Positions 1 to 8,533 are shown, numbered from the stretch's first letter. The stretch is DNA of 64,000 nt from Streptomyces musisoli (GCF_016741855.1 NZ_JAERRH010000003.1:186001-250000); one strand, 5' to 3'. Numbers and translations are program-made. Notes: generated by a model from the letters alone, not told the origin.

Positions 1-1109
1 GCCGCGCGCTGGAGGGGACGCGCTCCTACGCGGAGGCCGGCCGTGTCGTCGCACGGGAGGGGACCGCGCTGTGGCGGCGGGCCGTGGCACGGGCACAGGG
101 GCGGGGGCCTGACGGGCCCGGGGCGCTTGCCCGGCAGGGTGGTGAGCGAGGGGCGGACCTGTCCCTGGACGACGACCGGCCGCTGTACTGGGCGCGGCTG
201 GGGATGACCCGTCAGGTGCGTACCTGGCAACCGGGGTTCGGCCTCACGCAGGAGCAGCGGACGGCGTTGCTCACCCGGCTGGAGCGGGCCTCGCGCGGGC
301 AGACCGACGTCCGCTATCCGGGGAAGGGCCACCTGCGGCGCGTCCTGCTCACCGGCTTCGACCCCTTCACCCTCGACCGGGACATCCGCATCTCCAACCC
401 GTCCGGGGCGGCCGCCCTCGCGCTCGACGGCACGGTGATCCGGACGGCCGGGGGCCCGGCGCGCGTCGAGACGGTCGTGTTCCCGGTGCGCTGGCAGGAC
501 TTCGCCGAGGGCACGGTGGAGCGGACGCTGCGGCCGTACCTGCCGCACGTCGACCTGTTCACGACCGTGAGCCAGGGCCGCGTCGGCCGGTTCGACGTCG
601 AGCGCACCAACGGCGCCTGGCGCGGCGGCTTCCCGGACAACGACGACGTCTCGCGCACGGAGACCGTCCCGGTCACCGATCCGGCGACCCAGCCCCAGTG
701 GACCGGCACCACGCTGCCGTACGCCGCCGTCGTGGCCGCGCGGACGGGACGCTTCCCGGTCTACGACCACACGGAGGTGACCGAGATCCCGGCGGGGGGC
801 ACCGGTCCCGTCGTACGGGCGGACGGCCCGACCCCCGGTTCGACGGCCCGTGCCGGGGGCGGCGGCGACTACCTCTCCAACGAGATCGCCTACCGGGCCA
901 CCCTGCTGCGGGACCGGCTCGGCCTGCACGGCACCCTGCCCGGCGGGCATGTGCACACGCCCGTCCTCCGGTTCGGCGCCGGCAACACCGACCCGGCGAC
1001 CGGCACGGTCACCGACCCGGAGTTCATACAGAACCGGCTGGACATCATCGCGCAGGTGCGGTCGATCGTGACCGTCGCGCTCAGTGCGACGGAGCGAACG
1101 CGAGGCTGA
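1..1109 (+). CDS. Pyroglutamyl-peptidase I (C15)-like protein, 5' end outside window
   Basis: The reading frame is open from the left edge and still looks coding before the first possible GTG at 84, so the true start probably lies upstream. The GFDPF segment near the start of the domain, the NPS motif and a glutamate in GRVGRFDVERTN match peptidase family C15, which removes N-terminal pyroglutamate. The His motif is present as GGHVHTP. At the place where the family has its nucleophile (consensus YxCN) this protein has YLSN, with serine instead of cysteine. The N-terminal hundred or so residues before the domain are not typical of short bacterial C15 enzymes. The fold assignment is good; peptidase activity is doubtful. 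The last 29 bases overlap the convergent LysE gene. Confidence 0.75.
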   Translation, partial: RALEGTRSYAEAGRVVAREGTALWRRAVARAQGRGPDGPGALARQGGERGADLSLDDDRPLYWARLGMTRQVRTWQPGFGLTQEQRTALLTRLERASRGQTDVRYPGKGHLRRVLLTGFDPFTLDRDIRISNPSGAAALALDGTVIRTAGGPARVETVVFPVRWQDFAEGTVERTLRPYLPHVDLFTTVSQGRVGRFDVERTNGAWRGGFPDNDDVSRTETVPVTDPATQPQWTGTTLPYAAVVAARTGRFPVYDHTEVTEIPAGGTGPVVRADGPTPGSTARAGGGGDYLSNEIAYRATLLRDRLGLHGTLPGGHVHTPVLRFGAGNTDPATGTVTDPEFIQNRLDIIAQVRSIVTVALSATERTRG

Positions 1110-1695
1110 TGCCGAGGCCGGCCAGGACGGAGCCGATCACCTTGTTGAGGACCTTCTGGGCGCGCAGCATCACGGCGCGCATCCGGGAGTGCGAGAAGAA
1201 CGCGGCGACCACGCCGAACCACAGCAGGTGGGCCAGCGACATGAACAGGCCGTAGCCGGCCTGCTGGTAGAGCGGGGTGTCCGGGCTGACGACCTGGGCG
1301 AAGGTGGAGACGACGAACAGGGTCGTCTTGGGGTTGAGCACGTTGGTGAGGAAGCCGGTGCGCAGGGCGGCGAGCGGGGTCAGCTCCCGCTTGTCGTCCA
1401 GGTCGATGCGCACTTCGCCGCGGGTGCGGTAGGTGCGGACGCCGACGTACACCAGGTATGCGGCGCCGATCAGCTTGATCACCGTGAACAGGGCGGTGGA
1501 GGAGGCGATCAGCAGGCCGACGCCGAGCAGGGTGTACGTGACGTGGACCAGGACGCCTGCCGCCACGCCCACGGCGGCGAGCAGACCGGTGCGGCGGCCG
1601 TACAGGTAGCTGTTGCGGACGATCATCGCGAAGTCCGCGCCGGGGGCGATCACGGCGAGGACCGTGATGACGGCGACGGCGAGTATCTGGGTCAT
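1081..1695 (-). CDS. LysE/RhtB family amino-acid exporter
   Basis: A 204-residue polytopic membrane protein with about five to six hydrophobic segments. The N-terminal stretch contains the APGADFAMIVRNS motif typical of the LysE/RhtB superfamily, and FLTNVLNPKTTLF matches the conserved NPK loop. The family exports amino acids or related small molecules by proton antiport; the substrate cannot be read from sequence. Its ATG overlaps the stop of the upstream EI24 gene by 4 nt (1692-1695), so the two are translationally coupled. It converges with the C15-like gene. Confidence 0.88.
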   Translation of the reverse strand: MTQILAVAVITVLAVIAPGADFAMIVRNSYLYGRRTGLLAAVGVAAGVLVHVTYTLLGVGLLIASSTALFTVIKLIGAAYLVYVGVRTYRTRGEVRIDLDDKRELTPLAALRTGFLTNVLNPKTTLFVVSTFAQVVSPDTPLYQQAGYGLFMSLAHLLWFGVVAAFFSHSRMRAVMLRAQKVLNKVIGSVLAGLGISLAFAPSH

Positions 1696-2507
1696 GGGGT
1701 GACGTCCTCCGTGTCGGGCCGTCCACCGGGCGCACCGGGTGCGGCGGAGCCGTCGTCGGCGCTCTCCTCGCCCAGCAGGTCACGGGCGAGGAGCGTGGCG
1801 CCCGCGACCGCGCCCGGCATCAGGAACACCGCGACGAAGGGAACCAGGAAGGCCAGGCCCAGGGGGGTGCCGAAGCCCCAGACCAGGGTCTTGCGGGAGC
1901 GGAACAGGGCGAGGCGGGCGCGCAGTTCGACGCCCCGGCGCTGCAGGGCCACGGCGGCGAGTTCCTCGGTGAGGAAGAAGCCGGTGACGAAGAAGCCGAT
2001 CACGGGTACGGCGGTCTGTCCGACGAAGGGCAGGAACCCGAGGGCGAAGAGCAGCACGCCCCACAGCGCGGCCCGGACCAGCACGCGCAGGCTGTCCCGG
2101 GCCGATATCCACAGCTCGCGCCAGAGCGGGAGGTCCGACCGGGGAGCGGTGCCGTCGGGCGAGACGTCGGCGTCGACCTTCTCCGAGAGGTTCTCGTAGA
2201 AGGGCTGGCCGACCAGCAGGGTGACGGCCGTGAACGTCAGCACGGCCAGCAGCAGGCCGAGGGCGAAGAGGACGGCCGTCAGGAAGCCGCGGAACAGGCC
2301 CTGCCAGGGGCTCCCCCAGTCGTCCGCGAACGGGGTCGCCCAGGTGACCGCGTCCGCGCCCCACAGGGCGAGGGCCGTCAGCGCCGCCGCGTACAGCACC
2401 AGTGTGATCAGGCCGGGCAGCAGCCCGAACCCGAACTGGCGGCCGTGCCGCGCCACCCACCGCTGGCCCTTCAGCAGATAACCGAAACCCACCCCAAGAT
2501 CACGCAT
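1692..2507 (-). CDS. EI24 domain-containing integral membrane protein
   Basis: A 271-residue protein beginning with an amphipathic segment (MRDLGVGFGYLLKGQRW) followed by four or more long hydrophobic segments. The pattern matches the EI24/CysZ-like family. The motif VGQPFYENLSEKVD after the second hydrophobic hairpin is characteristic. Some distant members (CysZ) assist sulfate uptake, but actinobacterial EI24 proteins have no established function. It is the first gene of a two-gene unit with the LysE exporter. The acidic C-terminal tail of about 25 residues looks cytoplasmic. Confidence 0.82.
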   Translation of the reverse strand: MRDLGVGFGYLLKGQRWVARHGRQFGFGLLPGLITLVLYAAALTALALWGADAVTWATPFADDWGSPWQGLFRGFLTAVLFALGLLLAVLTFTAVTLLVGQPFYENLSEKVDADVSPDGTAPRSDLPLWRELWISARDSLRVLVRAALWGVLLFALGFLPFVGQTAVPVIGFFVTGFFLTEELAAVALQRRGVELRARLALFRSRKTLVWGFGTPLGLAFLVPFVAVFLMPGAVAGATLLARDLLGEESADDGSAAPGAPGGRPDTEDVTP

Positions 2508-2546
2508 GGCGAGGACTCTACTGGCTGGGCGCGGCCGAGGGGACGG

Positions 2547-2990
2547 TCAGCCGGCCAGCATGCGGCGCAGCAGGTCCCGCAGGGAGCGCCGTTCCTCCTC
2601 CGACAGTCCGGCGAGCGGCTCGCGGGCGAAGTGGAGGCCCTCGCGCAGGTGCCGGGCCACCTGGCGGCCCTCCTCGGTGGCGGCGGCCACCTTCACCCGG
2701 CGGTCGGCCGGGTCGGGGCGGCGCTCCACCAGTCCGCGGGACTCCAGGCGGTCGACGATCCCGGTCACGTTCGACGGCTCGCACTTCAGCTTCTGCGCCA
2801 GCTTGCGCATCGGCAGCGGGCCCAGCAGGAGCAGGCTGAGGAGCCGGGCCTGCGGACCGGTCAGCGTGTGCTCGCCCGCCGCCTTCTCGTAGTCCGCGTA
2901 GAACCGGGACACCACGTCACCGATCAGTTCGACGACCTCCATGGTGAGGGCGTCGGGAGGGTGGGTTCTCGATGGGGTGGACATGCCCAC
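2547..2990 (-). CDS. MarR family transcriptional regulator
   Basis: A 147-residue winged-helix protein. The helix-turn-helix is around PMRKLAQKLKCEPSNVTGIVDRLESRGLV and the wing is RRPDPADRRVKV, both classic MarR features. The start drawn is GTG at 2990; an ATG two codons inside (2984) is equally likely. It lies divergently from the reductase at 3072, with an 81-base shared region, so control of that gene and of itself is the natural guess. It lacks the N-terminal reactive cysteine of OhrR; its only cysteine is in the HTH. I therefore do not call it OhrR even though an ohr gene is nearby. Confidence 0.87.
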   Translation of the reverse strand: MGMSTPSRTHPPDALTMEVVELIGDVVSRFYADYEKAAGEHTLTGPQARLLSLLLLGPLPMRKLAQKLKCEPSNVTGIVDRLESRGLVERRPDPADRRVKVAAATEEGRQVARHLREGLHFAREPLAGLSEEERRSLRDLLRRMLAG

Positions 2991-3038
2991 ATGATAGCCA
3001 CTTACTTGACATCATGAAATATTCAGGCGCATTGTTGT

Positions 3039-3051
3039 TTCAGGTACTGAA
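3039..3051. promoter_or_regulatory. Inverted repeat, candidate MarR operator
   Basis: TTCAG-GTA-CTGAA is a perfect 5-bp inverted repeat with a 3-nt spacer, 20 nt before the reductase ATG, in the only AT-rich stretch of the area. A second inverted pair, CATGAT (2990-2995) and ATCATG (3011-3016), flanks a TTGACA hexamer at 3006-3011. Position and symmetry fit autoregulated divergent MarR control; binding is inferred. Confidence 0.45.
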
Positions 3052-3071
3052 GTAACACCGAAAGGCACGTC

Positions 3072-4070
3072 ATGATCAACCGCGAGTGGCACCTGCTCAG
3101 CCGTCCCGTCGGCTGGCCGAAGCCCGAGGACTTCGCCCTGGTCGAGGCGCCGGTCCCGACCCCGCGCGAGGGCCAGGTGCTGGTGCGGAACAAGTACCTC
3201 TCCGTCGACCCGTACATGCGCGGCCGGATGAGTGCCGCGAAGTCGTACGTCGCCCCCTTCGAGCTGGGCAAGGCCATGCAGGGCGGCGCGGTCGGCGAGG
3301 TGATCGAGTCGAACGCCGAGGGGATCGCGGTCGGCGACCACGTCCTGCACTTCCTCGGCTGGCGCGAGTACGCGGCCGTGGACGCGCAGCACGCCGTCAA
3401 GCTGGACGCGGGGGCCGCGCCCCTGTCGGCGTACCTCGGCGTCCTCGGCATGACCGGTCTGACCGCCTACGCCGGCCTGCTGCGCACCGCCTCCCTCAAG
3501 GAGGGCGACGTCGTGTTCGTGTCGGGCGCGGCCGGCGCCGTCGGCAGCCAGGTGGGCCAGATCGCCAAGCTCAAGGGCGCCTCCCGGGTCATCGGCTCGG
3601 CCGGCTCCGACGAGAAGGTCAAGCTGCTGGTGGAGGAGTACGGCTTCGACGCTGCCTTCAACTACAAGAACGGCCCGGTCGCCGAGCAGCTGCGCGAGGC
3701 CGCGCCCGACGGCATCGACGTCTACTTCGACAACGTCGGCGGGGACCACCTGGAGGCGGCGATCGGGTCGCTCAACGAGGGTGGCCGGATCGCGGTCTGC
3801 GGCATGATCTCGGTCTACAACAACACCGAGCCCGCCCCCGGCCCGAGGAACCTCGCCCGGCTGATCCAGACCCGCGGCCGGATCGAGGGCTTCCTGGTCA
3901 GCGACCACTACGACCTCCAGCCGCAGTTCGTCCAGGAGGTCGCCCCGTGGGTCGGCTCGGGGGCGCTGAAGTACCGGGAGACCGTGGTCGAGGGCATCGA
4001 GAACAACCTGGAAGCGTTCCTCGGGGTGCTGCGCGGCGACAACACCGGCAAGATGGTCGTCAAGCTCTAG
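3072..4070 (+). CDS. NADP-dependent medium-chain oxidoreductase (zinc-independent)
   Basis: A 332-residue MDR-superfamily protein of the leukotriene B4 12-hydroxydehydrogenase / 2-alkenal reductase branch. The N-terminal region has the SVDPYMRGRM motif that replaces zinc ligands in this branch. The Rossmann fold carries SGAAGAVGSQVGQIAKLKG and FDNVGGDHLEAAI. Members reduce the double bond of alpha,beta-unsaturated aldehydes and ketones using NADPH. It starts at ATG 3072 after AACACCGAAAGGCACG and runs divergently from marR, which suggests an inducible detoxification pair. The physiological substrate is unknown. Confidence 0.88.
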   Translation: MINREWHLLSRPVGWPKPEDFALVEAPVPTPREGQVLVRNKYLSVDPYMRGRMSAAKSYVAPFELGKAMQGGAVGEVIESNAEGIAVGDHVLHFLGWREYAAVDAQHAVKLDAGAAPLSAYLGVLGMTGLTAYAGLLRTASLKEGDVVFVSGAAGAVGSQVGQIAKLKGASRVIGSAGSDEKVKLLVEEYGFDAAFNYKNGPVAEQLREAAPDGIDVYFDNVGGDHLEAAIGSLNEGGRIAVCGMISVYNNTEPAPGPRNLARLIQTRGRIEGFLVSDHYDLQPQFVQEVAPWVGSGALKYRETVVEGIENNLEAFLGVLRGDNTGKMVVKL

Positions 4071-4164
4071 CCTTCACGACGTTTTCGGCATGCGGTAACT
4101 TCTTTCCGAAATCCGTCGTCGATCGTGGGCGCGAGTCGCGGCGGACCTAGGAGGAGACAACCGC

Positions 4165-4584
4165 ATGCCCATCACGCAGTCCGACGTCCTGTACACCGCC
4201 GTCGCCACCGCCGAGAACGGCCGCGACGGCCGGGTCGCCACCGACGACGGCAAGCTCGACGTGGTCGTGAACCCGCCCAAGGAGATGGGCGGCAACGGCG
4301 CCGGCACCAATCCGGAGCAGCTGTTCGCCGCCGGATACAGCGCCTGCTTCCAGGGGGCGCTCGGTGTCGTGGCCCGGCAGGAGGGTGCCGACATCTCCGG
4401 CTCGACGGTCACGGCCAAGGTCGGTATCGGCAAGAACGAGGACGGTTTCGGGATCATCGTGGAGATTTCGGCCAGCATTCCGAACGTCTCCGCCGACGCG
4501 GCCCGGGAGCTGGTCGAGAAGGCGCACCAGGTGTGCCCCTACTCGAAGGCGACCCGCGGGAACATCACCGTGACGCTGGTCTGA
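4165..4584 (+). CDS. ohr: Organic hydroperoxide resistance protein (Ohr)
   Basis: A 139-residue Ohr/OsmC protein. The two redox cysteines are visible: one in AAGYSACFQGAL and one in HQVCPYSKATRGN. Residues around them, including the NPEQLFAAGYSACF segment, are diagnostic of Ohr rather than OsmC. Ohr is a thiol-dependent peroxidase that reduces organic and fatty-acid hydroperoxides with lipoylated protein partners. A strong ribosome-binding site (AGGAGGAGAC) precedes the ATG. It is monocistronic, with a hairpin terminator just downstream. No OhrR-type regulator with the reactive cysteine is adjacent. Confidence 0.95.
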   Translation: MPITQSDVLYTAVATAENGRDGRVATDDGKLDVVVNPPKEMGGNGAGTNPEQLFAAGYSACFQGALGVVARQEGADISGSTVTAKVGIGKNEDGFGIIVEISASIPNVSADAARELVEKAHQVCPYSKATRGNITVTLV

Positions 4585-4605
4585 CCTTCGTCGTTGCGCA
4601 CAACG

Positions 4606-4638
4606 GCAGCCGCATCCTTGGACGTGGGATGCGGCTGC
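4606..4638 (+). terminator. Hairpin terminator after ohr
   Basis: A perfect 12-bp stem, GCAGCCGCATCC (4606-4617) with GGATGCGGCTGC (4627-4638), and a 9-nt loop start 22 nt after the ohr stop. No T-run follows, as is usual in Streptomyces. The remaining bases to 4796 show no gene. Confidence 0.75.
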
Positions 4639-4796
4639 GTCATGCCGCCAGGGCCGTGCCCTCCGGACCGTGCCGGGCTCGCGGACCCTGGCACCGCGCC
4701 CCGATCCGGCCGGATCCGAACAGAAGGCCCTGGCATCAGCGGCCGAACACCAGCCGGCCGCGTCACCGACCTCTCCGGACGGCACGCCCAGGGCCT

Positions 4797-5957
4797 CTAG
4801 CGGGTCGCCAGGGCCGCCGCCTGGACGGCCGCCGCCAGCCTGTTGTTCTCCGGTGCGGCTCCCCCCGGGAAGGCGAACCGCCGGCGCGTGTAGCCGTAGG
4901 CGATGCCGCCGCGCGGGTCCGCGAAGGCCTGGACGCCGTTCGCGCCGCTGTGGCCCAGCGTGCCGGCGCCCAGGAAGGGGTGCCAGGTGTCGGCGGTCGC
5001 CTGGAAACCGAGGCCGAAGGACTTGTGGGCGCCGGCCACCAGGTCGTACCCCACCGAGTGGATCTGGCCGAACTCCGCCAGCGTGTCCTCCTTCAGCAGC
5101 GGGGTCCGGCCGTCCACCTCGCTGATCATCGCCGCGTACATGCCCGCGAGGCCGCGTGCCGAGCCGGTCCCGCCTACCGAGGCGGGCCCCTTGGCGCGGA
5201 TCACCCGCTCGTTCGGCAGGCTCTCCAGGTCGGTGGGCTCCGCGACGTGCCGGTTGAAGGCGATCGACGCGAGGGTGTACGGGCCGTCCGGCACGGCGTC
5301 GAGCCGCGCCTGCTGCGCGGGGGTCGGCCGCATCGGCTGGACCGTGCGGAACCGGGGCTCGTGCGCGGCCGGCAGACCCAGGTACAGGTCGAGGCCCTGG
5401 GGGACGCGGATCCGCTCCTCGTACACCTCCTGGAGCGTACGGCCCGTCGCCCGGCGGACGATCTCACCGGTCAGCGCGCCGATCACCAGCGCGTGGTGAC
5501 CGAAGGCCGTGCCCGGCCGCCAGAACGGCCGCTGGTCGGCGAGGCGCTCGGCGATCACCCGGTCGTCGGCCAGCTCGGCCCGGCTGAAGCCGGTGTCGGT
5601 GCCGACCAGCCCCGCCCGGTGCGCGAGCAGGTCCCGCAGCGTCAGCGCGCCCTTGCCCTCGGCGGCGAACTCCGGCCAGTAGTAGGTGACCTTGCGGTCC
5701 ACCTCCAGCGTGCCGTCCTGCACGAGCAGCGCGGTGACCAGGTGCGCCGCACCCTGCGTGGCCGCGTACACGCCGTACAGCGAGTCACCCGTCACGCCCG
5801 CGCCGGTCCACAGGTCCACGACGCGGCGACCGTGGACGTACGCGCACAACTGGCCCTCGTAGTCGTCCCCTTCACCGGCGGCGACAGCCGCGAACTCCTC
5901 GCGCACCGGCTCGAAGCCCTCGGCGACCGTGCCCTGGACGGTGATCTGCTGCGACAT
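4797..5957 (-). CDS. Beta-lactamase/EstB-fold protein lacking the SxxK catalytic motif
   Basis: A 386-residue member of the serine beta-lactamase / class C esterase family. Conserved landmarks include YYWPEFAAEGKGALTLRDLLAHRAGL and, near the C terminus, LGHSGANGVQAFADP. At residues 64-69, where active relatives have Y-S-x-T-K-G, this protein reads YAATQG, so the nucleophilic serine is Ala and the general-base lysine is Gln. The second motif, normally a tyrosine before HAL, is HHAL. All three catalytic positions are therefore changed. The length is normal and there is no frameshift, so it looks like a maintained pseudoenzyme. The ATG at 5957 has a GAGGAGAG Shine-Dalgarno. No signal peptide is seen. 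Confidence 0.83.
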   Translation of the reverse strand: MSQQITVQGTVAEGFEPVREEFAAVAAGEGDDYEGQLCAYVHGRRVVDLWTGAGVTGDSLYGVYAATQGAAHLVTALLVQDGTLEVDRKVTYYWPEFAAEGKGALTLRDLLAHRAGLVGTDTGFSRAELADDRVIAERLADQRPFWRPGTAFGHHALVIGALTGEIVRRATGRTLQEVYEERIRVPQGLDLYLGLPAAHEPRFRTVQPMRPTPAQQARLDAVPDGPYTLASIAFNRHVAEPTDLESLPNERVIRAKGPASVGGTGSARGLAGMYAAMISEVDGRTPLLKEDTLAEFGQIHSVGYDLVAGAHKSFGLGFQATADTWHPFLGAGTLGHSGANGVQAFADPRGGIAYGYTRRRFAFPGGAAPENNRLAAAVQAAALATR

Positions 5958-6157
5958 CCACTCTCCTCGACCGATCCACTGCCCGCTGTTCCCCCTCGGC
6001 GCAACGCCCGCGCCGGCTTCGGGCGTTACCTGGATCGGTACGGCGGGACGTGCCCGTTCGACTCAACCTCCGCGAGGGCCCCGGGTGTCACGGATGCCCC
6101 GGACGGCGGAGGGGACACGGTGGCGCGGGGCGCACCGGGGCGCGACTCGGGTACACC

Positions 6158-6229
6158 ACCGGACTCGGAGGCAGTACCGGACTCGGAAGCAGTACCGGAC
6201 TCGGCTGCACCACCGGACTCAGGTGCACC
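6158..6229. repeat. Four tandem copies of an 18-nt unit
   Basis: Units start at 6158, 6176, 6194 and 6212, with consensus ACCGGACTCGGAAGCAGT. The last copy overlaps the stop codon of the SCO2400-like gene at 6219. The rest of the 5958-6218 interval shows no convincing gene. Confidence 0.85.
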
Positions 6230-7175
6230 ACCAGAGGAAGCGGTCGCAGGTCTTCGTGGGCGACGGCTCGGGGGTGGGGTCGGCGGTCGTCGGCGCGGCG
6301 GTCGGGGTCGAGGGCGAGCTGCCGGCCGGGGCGGCCGGGGTGGTGGCGGTCGCCCCGGAGCCCGTCGTGGCCGACTGCTGCGCCTTGCCGGTGGCCTGGA
6401 CGGAGGGGGACGCGGACTCCGTCTTTCGGGGGGACGCGGAGGCGGACGGTGAGGCCGAGGCGTCCGGGGATGCGGAGCCGCGGTGACTCGGGGTGGTGCC
6501 GGAGGCGGCGTCGACCGGTTGGGCCGTGTGGTCCGGCACGGTGGAGGCGGCCCCGCCGTCCACCGCGGTGTCACCGGCCGGGGCCGGGGTGTCGCTGGAG
6601 AAGGGAGAGAAGGGCGCGTCGGTGCCGAGTTCGGCGAGGCTGAGGCCGCCGGCCGCGAGCACGAAGCCGGCCGCGACCAGCAGGGTGCGGCGCCGGCGGC
6701 GCCGGTGCACGGCGGCCTTGCGGTCCCGCCGGCTGCCGTCGGCACGGGCATCGGCGCGGGTGGCGGCGCGCCGGCCGGCCGGGGCACCGCCCTCGGCGGG
6801 CTCGTCGTCCTCGCCGGCCTCCTCCGGCCGGACCGGCTCGTCCGGCTCGTCCCGGCGGCCCGCTCCGTCCGCCCCCCGCGGGCCTTCCGGTCCCTCCGGT
6901 TCCCCATGACCGCCGTACGGTCCGCCGTACGGCGCGGCGTGCTCCCCGTAAGGCCCGGGGTGCTCGTCGTACGGCTCGCTGTACGACTCGTCGTACGACC
7001 CCTCGTACGGGTGACCCCCGTACGGGGCCGATGCCTGCGCATGGCTCTGCTCGTACCCGTGCGCGTGCCCGGCCGGCACCGCCGCGGGGACGGCGAGCCG
7101 GTCGGCCGGAGTTCCGCACCCGGGGCAGGCCAGGGCGCCATTCAGGTGCCGTTGGCACGGGGAGCAGTAGTCCAT
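6219..7175 (-). CDS. SCO2400-like zinc-ribbon, single-pass membrane protein
   Basis: A 318-residue protein with an N-terminal CxxC...CxxC zinc ribbon (C4, C7, C17, C20). A Tyr/Gly/Pro/Glu-rich low-complexity region follows, then a strongly basic patch and one transmembrane helix (about residues 163-181). The C-terminal Ser/Thr/Ala/Pro-rich part of roughly 130 residues would be extracytoplasmic, ending in KTCDRFLWWCT. This architecture matches the Streptomyces SCO2400 family, which has no known function. The terminal two-cysteine Trp-rich motif is the most conserved-looking extracellular element and could be a disulfide-bonded cap. It lies divergent to the sugar operon that starts at 7376. Confidence 0.78.
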   Translation of the reverse strand: MDYCSPCQRHLNGALACPGCGTPADRLAVPAAVPAGHAHGYEQSHAQASAPYGGHPYEGSYDESYSEPYDEHPGPYGEHAAPYGGPYGGHGEPEGPEGPRGADGAGRRDEPDEPVRPEEAGEDDEPAEGGAPAGRRAATRADARADGSRRDRKAAVHRRRRRRTLLVAAGFVLAAGGLSLAELGTDAPFSPFSSDTPAPAGDTAVDGGAASTVPDHTAQPVDAASGTTPSHRGSASPDASASPSASASPRKTESASPSVQATGKAQQSATTGSGATATTPAAPAGSSPSTPTAAPTTADPTPEPSPTKTCDRFLWWCT

Positions 7176-7328
7176 GACGCGGGAAGACTAAGGTCCGCGC
7201 GGGTCCGGTTCCAGGCGCCCCTGTGAAGGTTTGGTGCGAGATCGAAAGAGTTCTCGAAAGCCTTGCCGAAACCGTTACCTGTTCGACCCATTGACACCTT
7301 TGCCGCCCCGTCCTTACTGTCACGCCAA

Positions 7329-7357
7329 CATTTCGAACGTGTGACGAAATCTCGAAC
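7329..7357. promoter_or_regulatory. Repeated operator-like motif before the sugar operon
   Basis: CATTTCGAAC (7329-7338) and AATCTCGAAC (7348-7357) form a direct repeat 19 nt apart, ending 18 nt before the GTG of the dehydratase. The longer form GAAATCTCGAAC (7346-7357) closely matches sites before the gene at 9730 and before the IclR gene. I infer an IclR-type operator region. Confidence 0.5.
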
Positions 7358-7375
7358 AGCGGAGAGGCAACTGCC

Positions 7376-8533
7376 GTGCGCATCACCGGAATCAGCACGC
7401 ACGTGGTCGGCACGCCGTGGCGCAACCTGACCTACGTCCAGGTGCACACCGACGAGGGGATCACGGGAGTCGGTGAGACCCGGATGCTCGGTCACACCGA
7501 CGCGCTCGTCGGTTATCTGCGCGAGGCCGAGGCCAACCACATTCTCGGATCGGACCCGTTCGCTGTCGAGGACCTGGTGCGCCGGATGAAGTACGGCGAC
7601 TACGGCCGGGCCGGCGAGATCGTCATGTCCGGCATCGCGGTGGTCGAGATGGCGTGCTGGGACATCAAGGGCAAGGCGCTGGGCGTGCCGGTGTGGCAGC
7701 TGCTCGGCGGGAAGGTGACGGACAAGGTCAAGGCGTACGCCAACGGGTGGTACACGACCGAGCGGACCCCGGAGGCGTACCACAAGGCCGCGCAGGCGGT
7801 CGTGGAACGCGGTTACCGGGCACTGAAGATCGACCCGTTCGGCACCGGCCACTTCGAGCTGGACCACCAGGAGACCCTGTACGCCGTCTCGCTCATCGAG
7901 GCGGTGCGGGACGCCATCGGCCCGGAGGCCGAGCTGATGCTGGAGATGCACGGCCGCTTCTCCCCCGCCACCGCCGTCCGGCTGGCCAGGGAGATGGCGC
8001 CGTTCAAGCCCGCCTGGCTGGAGGAGCCCGTACCCCCGGAGAACCTCAAGGCGCTGGAGAAGGTCACGGCCAAGGTCGACATCCCGGTCGCCACCGGTGA
8101 GCGCATCCACGACCGGATCGAGTTCCGCGAGCTGTTCGAGAGCCAGGCCGTGGACATCATCCAGCCAGACGTCGGCCACCTCGGCGGCATCTGGGAGACC
8201 CGCAAGCTGGCCGCGACCGCCGAGACGCACTACATGCTCGTCGCCCCGCACAACGTCGGCGGGCCCGTCCTCACCGCCGCCTCCCTCCAAGTCGGGTTCA
8301 GCTCCCCGAACTTCAAGATCCTCGAACACTTCAACGACTTCGCGGACGCGGAGATCAAGAAGGTGGTCAAGGGGGCGCCGCAGGTCGTGGACGGGTACTT
8401 CCACCTCTCCGACGCGCCCGGTCTCGGCGTCGAGCTGGACGTCGACGCTGCGGCCGAGTTCCCGCAGCAGCAGGCCCGGTTCGACCTGTGGGCCGAGGGC
8501 TGGGAGCAGCGCAAGCCGAAGGGCACGAAGTGA
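7376..8533 (+). CDS. Mandelate racemase/muconate lactonizing-type sugar-acid dehydratase
   Basis: A 385-residue enolase-superfamily protein with capping domain and barrel. Metal-ligand and base motifs are visible: LKID in the second beta strand, LMLEMHGRFSP, WLEEPVPPEN, ATGERI and the late APHNVGG histidine. The pattern is closest to acid-sugar dehydratases (galactonate/gluconate type), which convert an aldonate to a 2-keto-3-deoxy acid. The start is GTG 7376 with GGAGAGG upstream. It is the first gene of an operon continuing with a sugar dehydrogenase and a monosaccharide transporter. The exact aldonate cannot be read from sequence. Confidence 0.83.
   Translation: MRITGISTHVVGTPWRNLTYVQVHTDEGITGVGETRMLGHTDALVGYLREAEANHILGSDPFAVEDLVRRMKYGDYGRAGEIVMSGIAVVEMACWDIKGKALGVPVWQLLGGKVTDKVKAYANGWYTTERTPEAYHKAAQAVVERGYRALKIDPFGTGHFELDHQETLYAVSLIEAVRDAIGPEAELMLEMHGRFSPATAVRLAREMAPFKPAWLEEPVPPENLKALEKVTAKVDIPVATGERIHDRIEFRELFESQAVDIIQPDVGHLGGIWETRKLAATAETHYMLVAPHNVGGPVLTAASLQVGFSSPNFKILEHFNDFADAEIKKVVKGAPQVVDGYFHLSDAPGLGVELDVDAAAEFPQQQARFDLWAEGWEQRKPKGTK

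Noticed and set aside
2547..2990. MarR regulator as OhrR for the nearby ohr gene
   Set aside because: It lacks the N-terminal peroxide-sensing cysteine and is separated from ohr by the reductase, with which it shares a divergent promoter.
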